Shown: positions 45,337-55,713, counted from the first letter of the stretch. The stretch is 64,000 nt of DNA from Runella slithyformis DSM 19594 (GCF_000218895.1 NC_015703.1:2183001-2247000), one strand, 5' to 3'. Notes: generated from the letters alone by a model not told the origin. Program-made: numbers and translations.

Positions 45337-45493
45337 GTAGGGGCGGGGCTTGCCTCCGCCCGAATACAGCAGGAATGTTAAGTTGGGCGGAGGCCAATGA
45401 CCCGTATGATTTGGGCGGAGGCCAATGACCCGTATGATTTGGGCGGAGGCCAATGACCCGTATGATTTGGGCGGAGGCAAGCCCCGCCCCTAC
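45337..45493. repeat. Type-A variant hairpin with three 28-bp tandem units
   Basis: Perfect 25-bp inverted arms (45337-45361 and 45469-45493) start GTAGGGGCGGGGCTTG. Between them a 28-bp unit that begins GGGCGGAGGCCAATGACC is repeated exactly three times (45385-45468). The arm touches the TAG stop of permease 4. Confidence 0.95.
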
Positions 45494-47928
45494 TATTCCG
45501 ATTTTAACGAATTGACCGGATTCATCAACGCCGCTCGAATGGCCTGAAAACTGACGGTCAGTAAGGCGATGCAGACGGCCAAAATGCCCGCTGTCAAAAA
45601 CATCCACCACGAGATTTCGATGCGGTACGCAAACTCCGTCAGCCATTGACTCATAGCATAATAGGCAATGGGAGAGGCAATGAGTACCGAAATAACCACC
45701 AGAACGAGGAATTCGCCTGAAAGTAAACCCACGATCGACGGAACGCTCGCGCCCAGTACCTTACGAATGCCGATTTCTTTGGTGCGTTGCTCGGCCATGT
45801 ACGTTACCAAGCCGAAAAGCCCCAGGCAGGCGATCAAAATGGTAAGAATGGCAAAGGTCAGGGCTACTTTCCCCACGCGCTGCTCGGTGCGGTACATTTG
45901 GTCAAACGATTCATCCAAAAACTGATAACTGAAAGGCATTTCCGGGGCCATTGCTTTCCATTTGGCTTCTATTTGGCCGACCAACGACTGTACCTCTTCG
46001 GTATTGATCTTGAAGGCAGCCGTCCAACTGTTGTTCCCCAATTTCATACACAACGGCCCGACCTGTTGGCGCAGCGATTCGTAGTGGAAATTTCTGACGA
46101 CCCCCACGATTTCGTACGCGGTGTTCATGCCTGCCAAAGCCCCGGTGGAGGTATAGATCTTTTTGCCGATCGGGTCATCGTAGCCCAAAATTTTGGCGGT
46201 GGTTTCGTTGATAATGACCGCCGAGGAATCCGAGCCGTAGGATTTTGAGAAATTTCGCCCTTTGATGATTTCCATGCCCAGCGTCGGAACGTAGTCATAG
46301 TCAACGTTCCAAACCTGCATATTGAAGCCGTTTTTCATGTCCATGACGGCCTCTTTGGAAAACGGATTATCACTGCGGGCAGAGTTGGCAACGGGCAAAT
46401 ACCCGGCGTACGATGCACTTTTGACGCCCGCCATTTGGCCTACTTCGTTCTTAAAGGCGTCTCTGTTGGCCGTAAGCGCGCCGGTGCCGTTGATGATAAG
46501 CACTTGGTCTTTGTCAAAACCCAGTTTTTTGGTTTGGATGTAATTGAGTTGTCGGTACACGATAATCGTCCCGATGACCAATACCAACGAAGTGACAAAT
46601 TGGAACGTAACCAGCATGTTACGAAGGTTGCTGCGTTTGAAACCCGCATTAAGTTTACTTTTCAGGACCTCAATGGGCCGAAAGGAAGACAGAAAAAAGG
46701 CGGGATAATACCCGGCCAAAATGCCTACGGCAAAGGGTAAAATCAACAGAAAAGACAAAAGCCGGGGTTGAAAAAGCGACGAAATGGAGAAGGTCTTGGC
46801 TGAAATGTCATTAAAATAAGGGAGCAAAATAACGGTCAGTAACAGCGCAAACAGGAAAGCGAGGTAGCTCGTCAGGGTCGATTCGGCCATAAACTGCGCA
46901 ATCAGCGTTTGGCGCTCGGTACCCATGACTTTTCGAATGCCCACTTCTTTGGCGCGATTGGACGAACGCGCCGTGCTCAGATTCATGAAATTGATGCCGG
47001 CGATCAATAACAGAAACAGCGCCACCGCTGAAAAAATGTAGACATACTGAATGTTTCCGTTAATGCCTATTTCGGGAAAACGATCGGACTTTAAGTGAAT
47101 GTCGGTCAGCGGCATCAGGTGGTATTCGAGTTGATTCCCGGCTTTTTTGAATTCATCCATGGAGTTGATCTGCATGTACTGTTTGGCCTGCGGAAGAATA
47201 TATCGCACCGCAACCTCGTCAAATTTTTTCTCAAACGCTTTGTAATCAGTGCCTTCGCGCAGGAGAATGTACGTATAGAAATTGTTGCTGAGGTAATTTC
47301 CAAATTCGTACGGGACGTTGTCCATGGAAAAGATAAAATCAAAGTTGAAGTGCGAATTGGCGGGAATGTCTTTGATGACCGCCGTTACTTTATAGAGGGT
47401 TTTGTCGGTTACACCCACTTCCAGCGTTTTGCCGACCGCGTCGGTGGTGCCAAAATACTTACGGGCGGCGCTTTCACTCACAACCACCGTATTGGGGTTG
47501 TCCAAAGCGGTCTTGGTATCTCCCGCAAGAGCCGGCAGCGTAAATACCTCAAACAACGTCGAATCGGCATAGCCTACGTGATTTTCAACGATGTACTCTT
47601 TCCCTTTTTTGATGGACTTGGCGCCGTCGGAGGTATACAAACGTACGTATTGCTCTACCTGCGGATAGTCTTTTTTGAGCGTAGCGCCCATCGGGTCAGG
47701 ACTCACGGCGAGTTTGAGATCGGTGCCGCCAAAGCGAATGTCGGCGTGAACACGGTAAATTCGGTCGGCTTTTTCGTGAAAACGGTCATAGCTCAATTCG
47801 TCGGTCACGTACAGGGCGATCATGATAAAGCAGCACAGCCCAATGGCCAAGCCGGCCACGTTAATGAAAGAAAAAATCTTGTTTTTCAACAGGTTTCTCC
47901 AGGCGATTTTGAAGTAATTTGTAAGCAT
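45493..47928 (-). CDS. FtsX/MacB-type ABC permease 4
   Basis: An 811-residue permease. N-terminus MLTNYFKIAWRNLLKNKIFS; TM1 about 20-40 contains two cysteines (GLCCFIMIALYV). Paired motifs KEVGIRKVMGTERQT and KEIGIRKVLGASVPS; C-terminus LMNPVNSLKSE. Second periplasmic domain contains SFDQMYRTEQRVGKVAL just before TM6, a block shared with permeases 6 and 9. Its stop codon TAG is followed at once by the arm of the 28-bp-repeat hairpin. It is last in the run of four that begins at the 55715 promoter. Confidence 0.92.
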   Translation of the reverse strand: MLTNYFKIAWRNLLKNKIFSFINVAGLAIGLCCFIMIALYVTDELSYDRFHEKADRIYRVHADIRFGGTDLKLAVSPDPMGATLKKDYPQVEQYVRLYTSDGAKSIKKGKEYIVENHVGYADSTLFEVFTLPALAGDTKTALDNPNTVVVSESAARKYFGTTDAVGKTLEVGVTDKTLYKVTAVIKDIPANSHFNFDFIFSMDNVPYEFGNYLSNNFYTYILLREGTDYKAFEKKFDEVAVRYILPQAKQYMQINSMDEFKKAGNQLEYHLMPLTDIHLKSDRFPEIGINGNIQYVYIFSAVALFLLLIAGINFMNLSTARSSNRAKEVGIRKVMGTERQTLIAQFMAESTLTSYLAFLFALLLTVILLPYFNDISAKTFSISSLFQPRLLSFLLILPFAVGILAGYYPAFFLSSFRPIEVLKSKLNAGFKRSNLRNMLVTFQFVTSLVLVIGTIIVYRQLNYIQTKKLGFDKDQVLIINGTGALTANRDAFKNEVGQMAGVKSASYAGYLPVANSARSDNPFSKEAVMDMKNGFNMQVWNVDYDYVPTLGMEIIKGRNFSKSYGSDSSAVIINETTAKILGYDDPIGKKIYTSTGALAGMNTAYEIVGVVRNFHYESLRQQVGPLCMKLGNNSWTAAFKINTEEVQSLVGQIEAKWKAMAPEMPFSYQFLDESFDQMYRTEQRVGKVALTFAILTILIACLGLFGLVTYMAEQRTKEIGIRKVLGASVPSIVGLLSGEFLVLVVISVLIASPIAYYAMSQWLTEFAYRIEISWWMFLTAGILAVCIALLTVSFQAIRAALMNPVNSLKSE

Positions 47929-47952
47929 GGTTCTTTGGGTTTTAGTATTTTG

Positions 47953-48066
47953 AATAGGGAAAACGGAGTGATGGAATACGGAACACGGACTAATGGACGG
48001 GGTCGTTCACGGTCTGCCGTTGCAGTGCGACATGCAATCGGTCCGTTCTCCTTCCTCCGTTATCGC
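47953..48066. repeat. Type-B spacer element
   Basis: The gap between permeases 4 and 5 starts with AGGGAAAACGGAGTG and ATACGGAACACGGAC and ends with the inverted match GTCCGTTCTCCTTCCTCCGT. It is the same GGA-ACGG-rich family as those at 55849, 58517 and 63717. Confidence 0.55.
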
Positions 48067-48093
48067 ACGGCGACCCCGTCCTTTTTCGAACGT

Positions 48094-50484
48094 TTAATCC
48101 GCTTTCAGCGCCTTTACGGGATTCATCAGTGCCGCTTTGACGGTGTGAAAACTCACCGTCAATAACGTGATCATCAATACCAGACCTGCCGAAAGCAGGA
48201 ACGTGACCGGGCTCAGGTCGGTTTTGTACGGGAAGGGTTCGAGCCATTGATTCATAAAATACCACGCGATCGGAAAAGCGATCAGGCACGAAACGCCTAC
48301 CAAATAGATAAAGCCCCTGGAGATCAGCGTCACGATGTGGCCCGTTTCGGCCCCCATTACTTTACGAACGCTGATTTCTTTGCGGCGCTGCTCGGTCGTA
48401 AAAGCGACCAAGCCCAACAGTCCCAAACAGGCGATCAGCACCGTCAGTGACGAGAACGCGGTGAAAATGGTACCTCGCTTTTGATCGGCGGCAAACTGCG
48501 ACTGGAAATCCTGATCTAAGAAATTATACTGAAACGAATGCTCCGGAAATACTTTTTTGTATGATTTTTCCAAATGCGCCAGCGTGCCCGGAATATCGTC
48601 CGGACTGATTTTGGCCTGCACAGAGCCGTTATTTTCACGGTACATCAGGATCAGCGGCTCAATGGGATTATAGAGCGATTTTTGGTGAAAATCTTTGAAT
48701 ACGCCCACTACTTCCGCCAGGTTGGCGGTATCGCCGGCGAAACGAATCTTCTTGCCCAACGCGTCACTCCAGCCCATTTTTTTGATAAGGGCTTCGTTGA
48801 CGAGCATACGGCGCAGCGAATCGGCGCGGTCCAATTCGGTGAAATTACGGCCTTTGGAAAGTTGGATGCCCAATGTTTGCAGATAATTAGGATCAACGCC
48901 GTATACCTCCACGCCCAGATTCACAAAACCCGTTTTTCCTTCGATTTCCATCAGGTTGAAGTTCTGTCCGTTGCTGTTGGGCGTGTACCACGACGAACTC
49001 GCCGAAAGTACCTTCGGGTTTTTCAAAAACTCGGCCTTCATCAGCTTGATCTCGTTGCGCCCGTCGCGGTTGATGGGCGGCATGTTTACCACCAAAACCT
49101 GATCTTTGCTGTAGCCGAGGTCTTTGTTTTTCATGAAGTTGAGTTGGTCGTATACTACCCACGTGCTGATGAGCATCACCATCGAAATCGTAAATTGGAG
49201 GATGACGAGCGTTTGCCGCAAAGGGGCGTTGGAAGAGGCTTTGGCCAGATTGCCTTTCAGAACGACCAATGGATTGAATTTGGCCAGGTAAAACGCGGGA
49301 TAACTGCCTCCCACTAAGCCCACCGCAACTACAATGGTGATGATGCTGACAAGCGTAATGGGTTGAAAAATGGTGCCGAAGGTGAATGTTTTCCCCGAAA
49401 TATCATTGAAAACGGGCAACAGCAACGCAATCAACAGTAAACTTAACAGCAGTGAAACCAGCGTGATGACGGTGGATTCGGTCAAAAACTGGATGATCAG
49501 ATGCCGCTGCAACGAACCTGACACTTTACGAATGCCGATTTCCTTGGCGCGCCGCGCGGAGCGTGCCGTGGTGAGGTTCATGTAATTGATGCAGGCGATC
49601 AGGATCATGAACAGCGCCACTGCCGAAAAGGTGTAGATGTATGACATACTGCCCAACTCTTCGGGCTCGTTGTTGAGGTCGGAGCGGAGGTGAATGTCAA
49701 CAATGGGTTGAACAACGTAATTGATTTTGACATTGTACTGAGAGAAAATCGCGGCCATGTATTTGTCATACATCGGAATCAGCTTTTTTTCAAATGCTTT
49801 AGGATCAGTGTTTTTATTGAGTAAAACGTAGGTGTAAAACCCAAAACTCCCCCAGCTGCTGCTAAAGTCCTTTCCCAAACTTGAGGCCGAGAGCAGGGCG
49901 TTGAACCGAAGATGCGAGGTGGAAGGAACATCTTCAATAACGGCAGTAATGGTATACGTGTCTTTTTTGCCCTGCAATGATTTCCCGACGACATGATCGG
50001 TCGTTTGAAAGTATTTTTCCGCCGCTGAGCGGGTCAATACGAGTGAATTGGGCGCAATCAGGGCTCTTTTGGCATCGCCCGCAATGAATTTGCAGGTGAA
50101 GACATCAAACACGTTGCTGTCGGCGTAGAATACTTTTGTTTCAAAAAAGGACGTTTCTCCTTTTTTGAACAGGGTTTTATCGCCGCTTCCTACAAAACGT
50201 ACCGCGTGCTCCACGTCGGGAAATTCTTTTTTGAGGGTTGGCCCCAACGGAAATTGCGTCACGGCGACCTTGTCGGCCCGCTCGGGCTCTTTGATGGTTG
50301 CACCTACGCGAAAAATGCGGTCGGCTTTTTCGTGGTACCGGTCATAACTGAGTTCGTCGGTGATGTAAAACACCAGAAAGAGGCTGAAGGTCAGCCCGAT
50401 CGTTAGGCCCAAAATATTGAGGGCGGTGTAGCCTTTGTCTTTCAAAAGACTTCTGACGGCGATTTTAAAATAGTTTTTTAACAT
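48094..50484 (-). CDS. FtsX/MacB-type ABC permease 5
   Basis: A 796-residue permease. The start at 50484 (MLKNYFKIAVRSLLKDKGYT) is chosen by alignment with the other nine; the frame is open upstream through a type-A hairpin. Paired motifs KEIGIRKVSGSLQRH and, less usual, KEISVRKVMGAETGH, where Gly is replaced by Ser. C-terminus LMNPVKALKAD, a form shared only with permease 6 (SLKAD). The second periplasmic domain contains NPIEPLILMYRENNGSVQ. It lies within the run from the 55715 promoter and is separated from permease 6 by a perfect type-A hairpin. Confidence 0.92.
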   Translation of the reverse strand: MLKNYFKIAVRSLLKDKGYTALNILGLTIGLTFSLFLVFYITDELSYDRYHEKADRIFRVGATIKEPERADKVAVTQFPLGPTLKKEFPDVEHAVRFVGSGDKTLFKKGETSFFETKVFYADSNVFDVFTCKFIAGDAKRALIAPNSLVLTRSAAEKYFQTTDHVVGKSLQGKKDTYTITAVIEDVPSTSHLRFNALLSASSLGKDFSSSWGSFGFYTYVLLNKNTDPKAFEKKLIPMYDKYMAAIFSQYNVKINYVVQPIVDIHLRSDLNNEPEELGSMSYIYTFSAVALFMILIACINYMNLTTARSARRAKEIGIRKVSGSLQRHLIIQFLTESTVITLVSLLLSLLLIALLLPVFNDISGKTFTFGTIFQPITLVSIITIVVAVGLVGGSYPAFYLAKFNPLVVLKGNLAKASSNAPLRQTLVILQFTISMVMLISTWVVYDQLNFMKNKDLGYSKDQVLVVNMPPINRDGRNEIKLMKAEFLKNPKVLSASSSWYTPNSNGQNFNLMEIEGKTGFVNLGVEVYGVDPNYLQTLGIQLSKGRNFTELDRADSLRRMLVNEALIKKMGWSDALGKKIRFAGDTANLAEVVGVFKDFHQKSLYNPIEPLILMYRENNGSVQAKISPDDIPGTLAHLEKSYKKVFPEHSFQYNFLDQDFQSQFAADQKRGTIFTAFSSLTVLIACLGLLGLVAFTTEQRRKEISVRKVMGAETGHIVTLISRGFIYLVGVSCLIAFPIAWYFMNQWLEPFPYKTDLSPVTFLLSAGLVLMITLLTVSFHTVKAALMNPVKALKAD

Positions 50485-50506
50485 GGCTTTGGGGTTATTA
50501 AAAATT

Positions 50507-50580
50507 GTAGGGGCAGGCCTTGCGTCTGCTTCCTTACAGCTACGGTTAAGCAGCCGGGCAGACGCAAGGCCTGCCCCTAC
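50507..50580. repeat. Type-A hairpin element, perfect 23-bp arms
   Basis: Arms at 50507-50529 (starting GTAGGGGCAGGCC) and 50558-50580 are perfect inverted copies with a 28-nt loop. It ends 2 bp from the stop codon of permease 6 and starts 22 bp before the permease 5 ATG. It has no T-run. Confidence 0.95.
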
Positions 50581-50582
50581 GT

Positions 50583-53009
50583 TTAATCCGCTTTTAAGGA
50601 TTTGACCGGATTCATCAGGGCCGCTTTGATACTCTGAAAACTGACGGTCAGTAAGGCAATGGCAATGGCCGAGACGCCCGCCAGCACAAATACCCACGCG
50701 TTGATCTCAATGCGGTAGGCAAAGCCCTCCAACCATTTTGTCATGCCCCAATACCCTAACGGAAACGCCGCTACGCAGGCAATGACGATCAGTTTCAGGA
50801 AATCTCCGGACAGCAGCCCGATGATCTGTGCTGCGTTGGCCCCCAGCACTTTACGCACACCGATTTCTTTGGTGCGCTGCTCTGTCGTAAAAGTGGCCAA
50901 ACCAAACAGTCCCAGGCAGGCAATGAAAATGGTCAGCCCGGCAAAAATCGACAGGATCTTACTCGTCTTTTGTTCGGCAATGTAGGTTTTCGTAAAAAGC
51001 TCATCCATAAAAGCGTACGAAAAAGGCTCCTCCACGTTGAATTTCGCCCAGCGGCTTTTCATTGAGGCCAAAAGGCCGGCGATATCTTTGGTTTTTACTT
51101 TTATGATGAGTCCCCAGTGGTTTTCATGTACCATCAAAAGCGGAGCGATGGATTCATGAAGCGACTTGAAATGGAAATCGTTGACCACCCCGATCACTTG
51201 GTAGACCTTCTTTTGTCCATCATTGGTTATAAGACGCGTAATGCTGTGCCCCACGGCGTTTTTGCCCCAGCCAAAGGCTTTGGCAGCGCTTTCATTGATG
51301 ATCATTGCCGACGAATCGGCGCCGAATTCTTTCGAAAAATTCCGTCCGGCCACCATTTTCATGCCCATGGTTGGAATGTAACGGTCGTCAACGCCATATT
51401 GCAGCGTGCGCATCATTTGGCCTTCGTTGTTCTCGGGATACGCCAGCGCATTGTTTGAATTGGTAGGGCCGGCAGGTTTATAGGGCGACGTGGTGACGTT
51501 GGCAACCCGGCTGTCTTTTAACAGCTCATCCCTGAAAATGGCTTCGTTTTTGCCCAGCGCCCATGAGTTGTCCAAGACCAGCAATTGGTCTTTGTCGTAG
51601 CCTAAATTCTTGGTTTGAATATACGAAAGTTGCTGATATACAATGGTTGTTCCAATAATCAGGCAAAGAGAAATGCAGAACTGAAACACGACGAGGCCAC
51701 TGCGCAATCCGGCACTTTTGTGAGTGCCCGTAAAGCGGCCTTTCAATACCGCCATGGGCTTAAAGGAAGAAAGGAAAAAGGCCGGATAGCTGCCTGCCAG
51801 TACCCCGACTCCCGTGCCAAATACTGTAAGAGCTGCCCATAGCAGGGGATCGGTGGTAAGGCCGATGCTCAATTGTTTGCCTGCCAGTTCATTGAAAACG
51901 GGTAACGCCGCCTGAACCATCACAAGGGCCAACATTACCGCGAACGAGGTCAAAAGAATGGATTCCAGTAAAAATTGGCGGATTAGTTCCGTTTGAGCAG
52001 AGCCCAATACCTTACGTACCCCCACTTCCCGGGCTCTTTTGGAAGCACTTGCTGTACTTAGATTCATGAAATTGATGCAGGCGATGAGCAGCATAAACAG
52101 CGCAATGACCCCAAAAATGTATACGTATTTGATGTCGCCGCCCGCTTCCAGTTCGTTGGTGCCTTCCGAATAAAAATGGATATCGGTCAGTTTCTGTAAC
52201 TCAAAACCCAGCTCATTTCCTTTGGCGCGAAACTGCGCCAAAGGGATGCCCATCGCCTCCGATATCTGCGCCCCCATGTGTTTTTCGACCATTTGGGGCA
52301 TTTTGGCCGCTAACTTTTTGTAATCATACCCTTCGGCCAACAGTACATACGTAAAGTAATTGGACGTCATCCATGAGGTTGATCGGGCTTCTGCGTCGGA
52401 AGCCAGCGAGCCCAGCAGATCAAAGTGGAAATGGGAGTTGGAGGGAATATTATCAAACACTCCCGTGACTTTAAACGGCGGATTTTTATCGTCTTTCTTA
52501 GAATAGATCAGCTGACCGATGGGGTCTGCATCGCCAAAATATTTTTCGGCGGTTGTTTTCGAAAGTACAATACTGTTGGGCTTCGTTAAGGCGGTTTTGG
52601 GGTCGCCTTTCAGGAACGGAATGGTGAATACGTCAAAAAAATTGGCATCGACAAGGGCCAACCCGGCATCATTGAAATACTTTTCACCGACAAAAATCCG
52701 GGGCTTGCCGAAGTTGCGCAACCGGGTAGCCTGTTCCACTTCGGCATAATCATCTTTCAGGGCCTGCGCCGTGGGCGGCATGACAAAGGATTCGTTGATC
52801 TTTCCTCCATTGATATTGGCTTTAAAAACGATTCGGACAATTCTGTCGGCCTTTTCGTTGAACCGGTCGTAGCTTAATTCATCTTTGACAAACAGGCTGA
52901 TGATCAAACAGGCCGCAATCCCGATGGCTAAACCGAAGATGTTGATAAAGGAATAGACCTTGTTCTTAACAAGATTCCTGTAGGCGATTTTGAGGTAGTT
53001 TCGCAGCAT
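50583..53009 (-). CDS. FtsX/MacB-type ABC permease 6
   Basis: An 808-residue permease. N-terminus MLRNYLKIAYRNLVKNKVYS; the first domain has VDANFFDVFTIPFLKGDPKT and EKYFGDADPIGQLIYS. Paired motifs REVGVRKVLGSAQTE and KEIGVRKVLGANAAQ; C-terminus LMNPVKSLKAD. The TM4-TM5 linker YPAFFLSSFKPMAVLKGRF is the most typical form in the array. It lies between two type-A hairpins, one of which starts 24 bp upstream of its ATG. Among its neighbours it looks closest to permease 4 (TEQRTKEIG context, SYPAFFLSSF). Confidence 0.92.
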   Translation of the reverse strand: MLRNYLKIAYRNLVKNKVYSFINIFGLAIGIAACLIISLFVKDELSYDRFNEKADRIVRIVFKANINGGKINESFVMPPTAQALKDDYAEVEQATRLRNFGKPRIFVGEKYFNDAGLALVDANFFDVFTIPFLKGDPKTALTKPNSIVLSKTTAEKYFGDADPIGQLIYSKKDDKNPPFKVTGVFDNIPSNSHFHFDLLGSLASDAEARSTSWMTSNYFTYVLLAEGYDYKKLAAKMPQMVEKHMGAQISEAMGIPLAQFRAKGNELGFELQKLTDIHFYSEGTNELEAGGDIKYVYIFGVIALFMLLIACINFMNLSTASASKRAREVGVRKVLGSAQTELIRQFLLESILLTSFAVMLALVMVQAALPVFNELAGKQLSIGLTTDPLLWAALTVFGTGVGVLAGSYPAFFLSSFKPMAVLKGRFTGTHKSAGLRSGLVVFQFCISLCLIIGTTIVYQQLSYIQTKNLGYDKDQLLVLDNSWALGKNEAIFRDELLKDSRVANVTTSPYKPAGPTNSNNALAYPENNEGQMMRTLQYGVDDRYIPTMGMKMVAGRNFSKEFGADSSAMIINESAAKAFGWGKNAVGHSITRLITNDGQKKVYQVIGVVNDFHFKSLHESIAPLLMVHENHWGLIIKVKTKDIAGLLASMKSRWAKFNVEEPFSYAFMDELFTKTYIAEQKTSKILSIFAGLTIFIACLGLFGLATFTTEQRTKEIGVRKVLGANAAQIIGLLSGDFLKLIVIACVAAFPLGYWGMTKWLEGFAYRIEINAWVFVLAGVSAIAIALLTVSFQSIKAALMNPVKSLKAD

Positions 53010-53033
53010 GGCTTTTTACGTTTTTATAAGATG

Positions 53034-53093
53034 GTAGGGGCAGGCCTTGCGTCTGCCCGGCTCTGATAGGGCAGACGCAAGGCCTGCCGCTAC
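53034..53093. repeat. Type-A hairpin element supplying a stop codon
   Basis: 25-nt arms at 53034-53058 and 53069-53093 pair with one mismatch around a 10-nt loop. The TAG stop of permease 7 (53090-53092) lies inside the right arm. Confidence 0.95.
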
Positions 53094-55516
53094 TCCGTTT
53101 TCAATGATTTTACGGGATTCGTCAGGGCGGCTTTCATGCTTTGAAAACCAACGGTCAAAAACGCAATGAGCACGGCCAACCCGCCGGCCACGGCAAATAC
53201 CCACCACGAAATAGTGATGCGGTACGCAAAGTCCTGCAACCATTTGTCCATGAAATAATACGCCACGGGCGAGGCAATGAGCAGGGCCACGAGCACCAAC
53301 CACAGAAAGTCTTTGGAAAGCAGCGCCGTAATGCCGGCTGCCGAAGCACCAAGCACCTTGCGAATGCCGATCTCTTTGGTGCGTGATTCTACCGTAAACG
53401 TAGCCAGACCAAACAGCCCCAAACAGGCGATAAAGATGGCCCACAACGAAGCCGTGGTGAAAATATGACTGTATTGCCGCTCCGAAACGTAGAGTTTATT
53501 GAAATTGTCGTCGACAAAAAAGTAGTCAAAGGGATTGCCGGAAAAGTACGTTTTATAGAGCTTATTCAGTGCCGCTATTTTCTCAGGCATCCGGTCGGCG
53601 GTCAGCCGTACGGTGAAGTACGCATTGTTGTTTTGGGGGTAAAAAATGATCGGGTCAATGGCTTTTTGTAAACTTGTATGATGATAATCTTTGACGACCC
53701 CGATGATCTCAAGGGAGCGCTCATCCCATTTGACCTTGGTGCGAAGGGCCTGCTCGGCAGAGGTAAAGCCCAGTTGCTGAATGGCGCGCTCGTTCATCAG
53801 CACCTTGCTGTTTTGGTTCCATTCTACGTTGCATTCTTCGGGGGTAAAATTCCGCCCGGCTTTGAGTCCGATCTCGTAGGTTTTCAGAAAACGGTCGCCA
53901 ATGATGGCAAACGAATAGGTTTTGAATTCATCACCCGCTTTGGAATTGGGCTGCGTAAAGCCGGAGGTGGAAAAATTATACCAGGCACTTGGAATGGTGC
54001 CCGAGGTACAATAGTCTTTTACGAAACTCTGCTGCGTCAGTTCGTTCCAAAAGGCGTTTTTACGCGTTGCGTAGGTGCTGTCCTTCCCTACTTCCGGTCC
54101 GCGAATAACCAATAACTGCTGCGTATTCATGCCCAGATTCTGACTTTGCATAAAGTTCAACTGATGGTAAATCACGATCGTTGCCAAGACCAACGTGATC
54201 GAAATGGAGAACTGAACCACTACCAATGACTTACGCAGAAAAGCGCCTTTGGAGGTTTTGTTCAGCTGTCCTTTCATGGTTTTGATGGGATTGAAATCAG
54301 ACAGCGCAAAAGCGGTATATGCCCCCGAGGCCAACGAGCCAAGCAGCGCGGCTCCCAATCCCCACAGCCAGACCGAGGTAGAACTCAGGGTTTTAAGCGA
54401 AAGGGGTTTATCCAATAATTCGTTAAAAAACGGCTGCAGTACGGAGACCAACACAAGCGCCAGCGCAAAGCCCAACAGATTGACGAGGATCGACTCGCCC
54501 AAAAACTGCCTGACCAGATGCCCCTGCGTAGCGCCGATCACTTTGCGTACGCCCACTTCATTGGCGCGTTTGAGCGAATTGGCGGTTGAAAGATTGATGT
54601 AGTTGAACCACCCGATGAGCAGGATCAAAAAAGCGATTCCTCCGAGCATGTACACGTATTTGAGGTTGCCCAAGGTTTGAAGCGTGTCACTGAGCGAAGC
54701 CGACAAATGGGTGTTTTTGAACGCCTGCAACCGAAAGCGTACGCCGTCGTTCTCTTTGCTCAAGGCATTGCGCATGGCCGTCAGCTTGGCTTCAAAAGCG
54801 GCGGGATCAGCGCCTTTGTTGAGCAAAAAGAACATGTTTATGTATTGAGAGTCAATGTTTTCGGTGTCGGCCCAGCCGTTGCCGGCCAAATTGGCGGGTA
54901 TTTTGAGGGTTTCCAGCGAAAACACCAAGTCGTACCGAATGTCGGAATTGGCAGGCATGTCGGCATAGATCCCTTCCACGGTGTAGGGTACAGCGCCGAA
55001 TTGGTTGGATAAAATCAGTACCTTTCCCAACGGATTCTCACTTCCAAAGTATTTTTTGGCGCTTGTTTCCGAAATAAAGACCACGTTGGGCTTGGCCAAC
55101 GCGGCGGGTTGCCCGGCTTTGAGCGGAAAGCTGAAAAAGGAGAAAAAATTGCTTTCGGCGTAGGAGATGCCTGTTTCGCGATAGGACGCATCGCTGTGCT
55201 GTTTTTTTACGATTCCCTGTGCCATGCCGTCGGCAAAACGGCAATAAGCCTTAATGTCCGGAAAACGCTGCTTAGCCCGGGAAGCCCAGCCCGGCTCTAC
55301 TTCGGCCCATGTATTGCCCTTAGGGTCTTCGTTGAGCAGCCGATACATATCGGGCAGGTTGGCATGAAACTGATTGAAGCTTTTTTCGTGGCTGACATAT
55401 TCCAGGATCAGCAAAAAAGCCGAAATGCCCATGGCCAACCCGGCAATGTTGATAAAGCTGTATACCTTGTTGCGAAACAGGTTACGGATGGCTATTTTGA
55501 GGTAATTCCGGAACAT
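53090..55516 (-). CDS. FtsX/MacB-type ABC permease 7
   Basis: An 808-residue permease, first gene after the 55714-55819 promoter/dyad set. N-terminus MFRNYLKIAIRNLFRNKVYS. Its first periplasmic domain is distinctive: short FNQFHANLPDMYRLLNEDPK and aromatic EVEPGWASRAKQRFPDIKAY. Paired motifs NEVGVRKVIGATQGH (Asn in place of Lys/Arg) and KEIGIRKVLGASAAG; C-terminus LTNPVKSLKTE. The 5' leader is long (about 198 bp). The stop codon is in the type-A arm. It ends 80 bp before permease 6, probably on the same transcript. Confidence 0.92.
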   Translation of the reverse strand: MFRNYLKIAIRNLFRNKVYSFINIAGLAMGISAFLLILEYVSHEKSFNQFHANLPDMYRLLNEDPKGNTWAEVEPGWASRAKQRFPDIKAYCRFADGMAQGIVKKQHSDASYRETGISYAESNFFSFFSFPLKAGQPAALAKPNVVFISETSAKKYFGSENPLGKVLILSNQFGAVPYTVEGIYADMPANSDIRYDLVFSLETLKIPANLAGNGWADTENIDSQYINMFFLLNKGADPAAFEAKLTAMRNALSKENDGVRFRLQAFKNTHLSASLSDTLQTLGNLKYVYMLGGIAFLILLIGWFNYINLSTANSLKRANEVGVRKVIGATQGHLVRQFLGESILVNLLGFALALVLVSVLQPFFNELLDKPLSLKTLSSTSVWLWGLGAALLGSLASGAYTAFALSDFNPIKTMKGQLNKTSKGAFLRKSLVVVQFSISITLVLATIVIYHQLNFMQSQNLGMNTQQLLVIRGPEVGKDSTYATRKNAFWNELTQQSFVKDYCTSGTIPSAWYNFSTSGFTQPNSKAGDEFKTYSFAIIGDRFLKTYEIGLKAGRNFTPEECNVEWNQNSKVLMNERAIQQLGFTSAEQALRTKVKWDERSLEIIGVVKDYHHTSLQKAIDPIIFYPQNNNAYFTVRLTADRMPEKIAALNKLYKTYFSGNPFDYFFVDDNFNKLYVSERQYSHIFTTASLWAIFIACLGLFGLATFTVESRTKEIGIRKVLGASAAGITALLSKDFLWLVLVALLIASPVAYYFMDKWLQDFAYRITISWWVFAVAGGLAVLIAFLTVGFQSMKAALTNPVKSLKTE

Positions 55517-55713
55517 GATTTGGGAGGTTTGTGTGAGAAAAAAGAAGGAAAGAACACAAATTCATTCTTTCCTTCGGGGATTACACGATGGCCGGTATGG
55601 GTTACTTAAAGCAAAAAAATCGTTCATGGCTGTATGAAACGGTAGAAATCTATAACGGATAAGAGGAGTAAATGGCTGTTGATAACCTCTCTTTAATGAT
55701 ATGCCATTTTCGG

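Noticed and set aside
47095-48165. 356-codon plus-strand frame opposite permease 4
   Set aside because: It is antisense to a clear permease, has no domain, and begins and ends arbitrarily; it is a codon-bias shadow. Similar frames opposite other permeases (56740-57465, 48574-49317, 53678-54115) were rejected for the same reason.
50507-50580. Simple rho-independent terminator
   Set aside because: The stem is strong but has no T-run on either strand, and the same arms recur in several gaps, so a repeat element is the better description.
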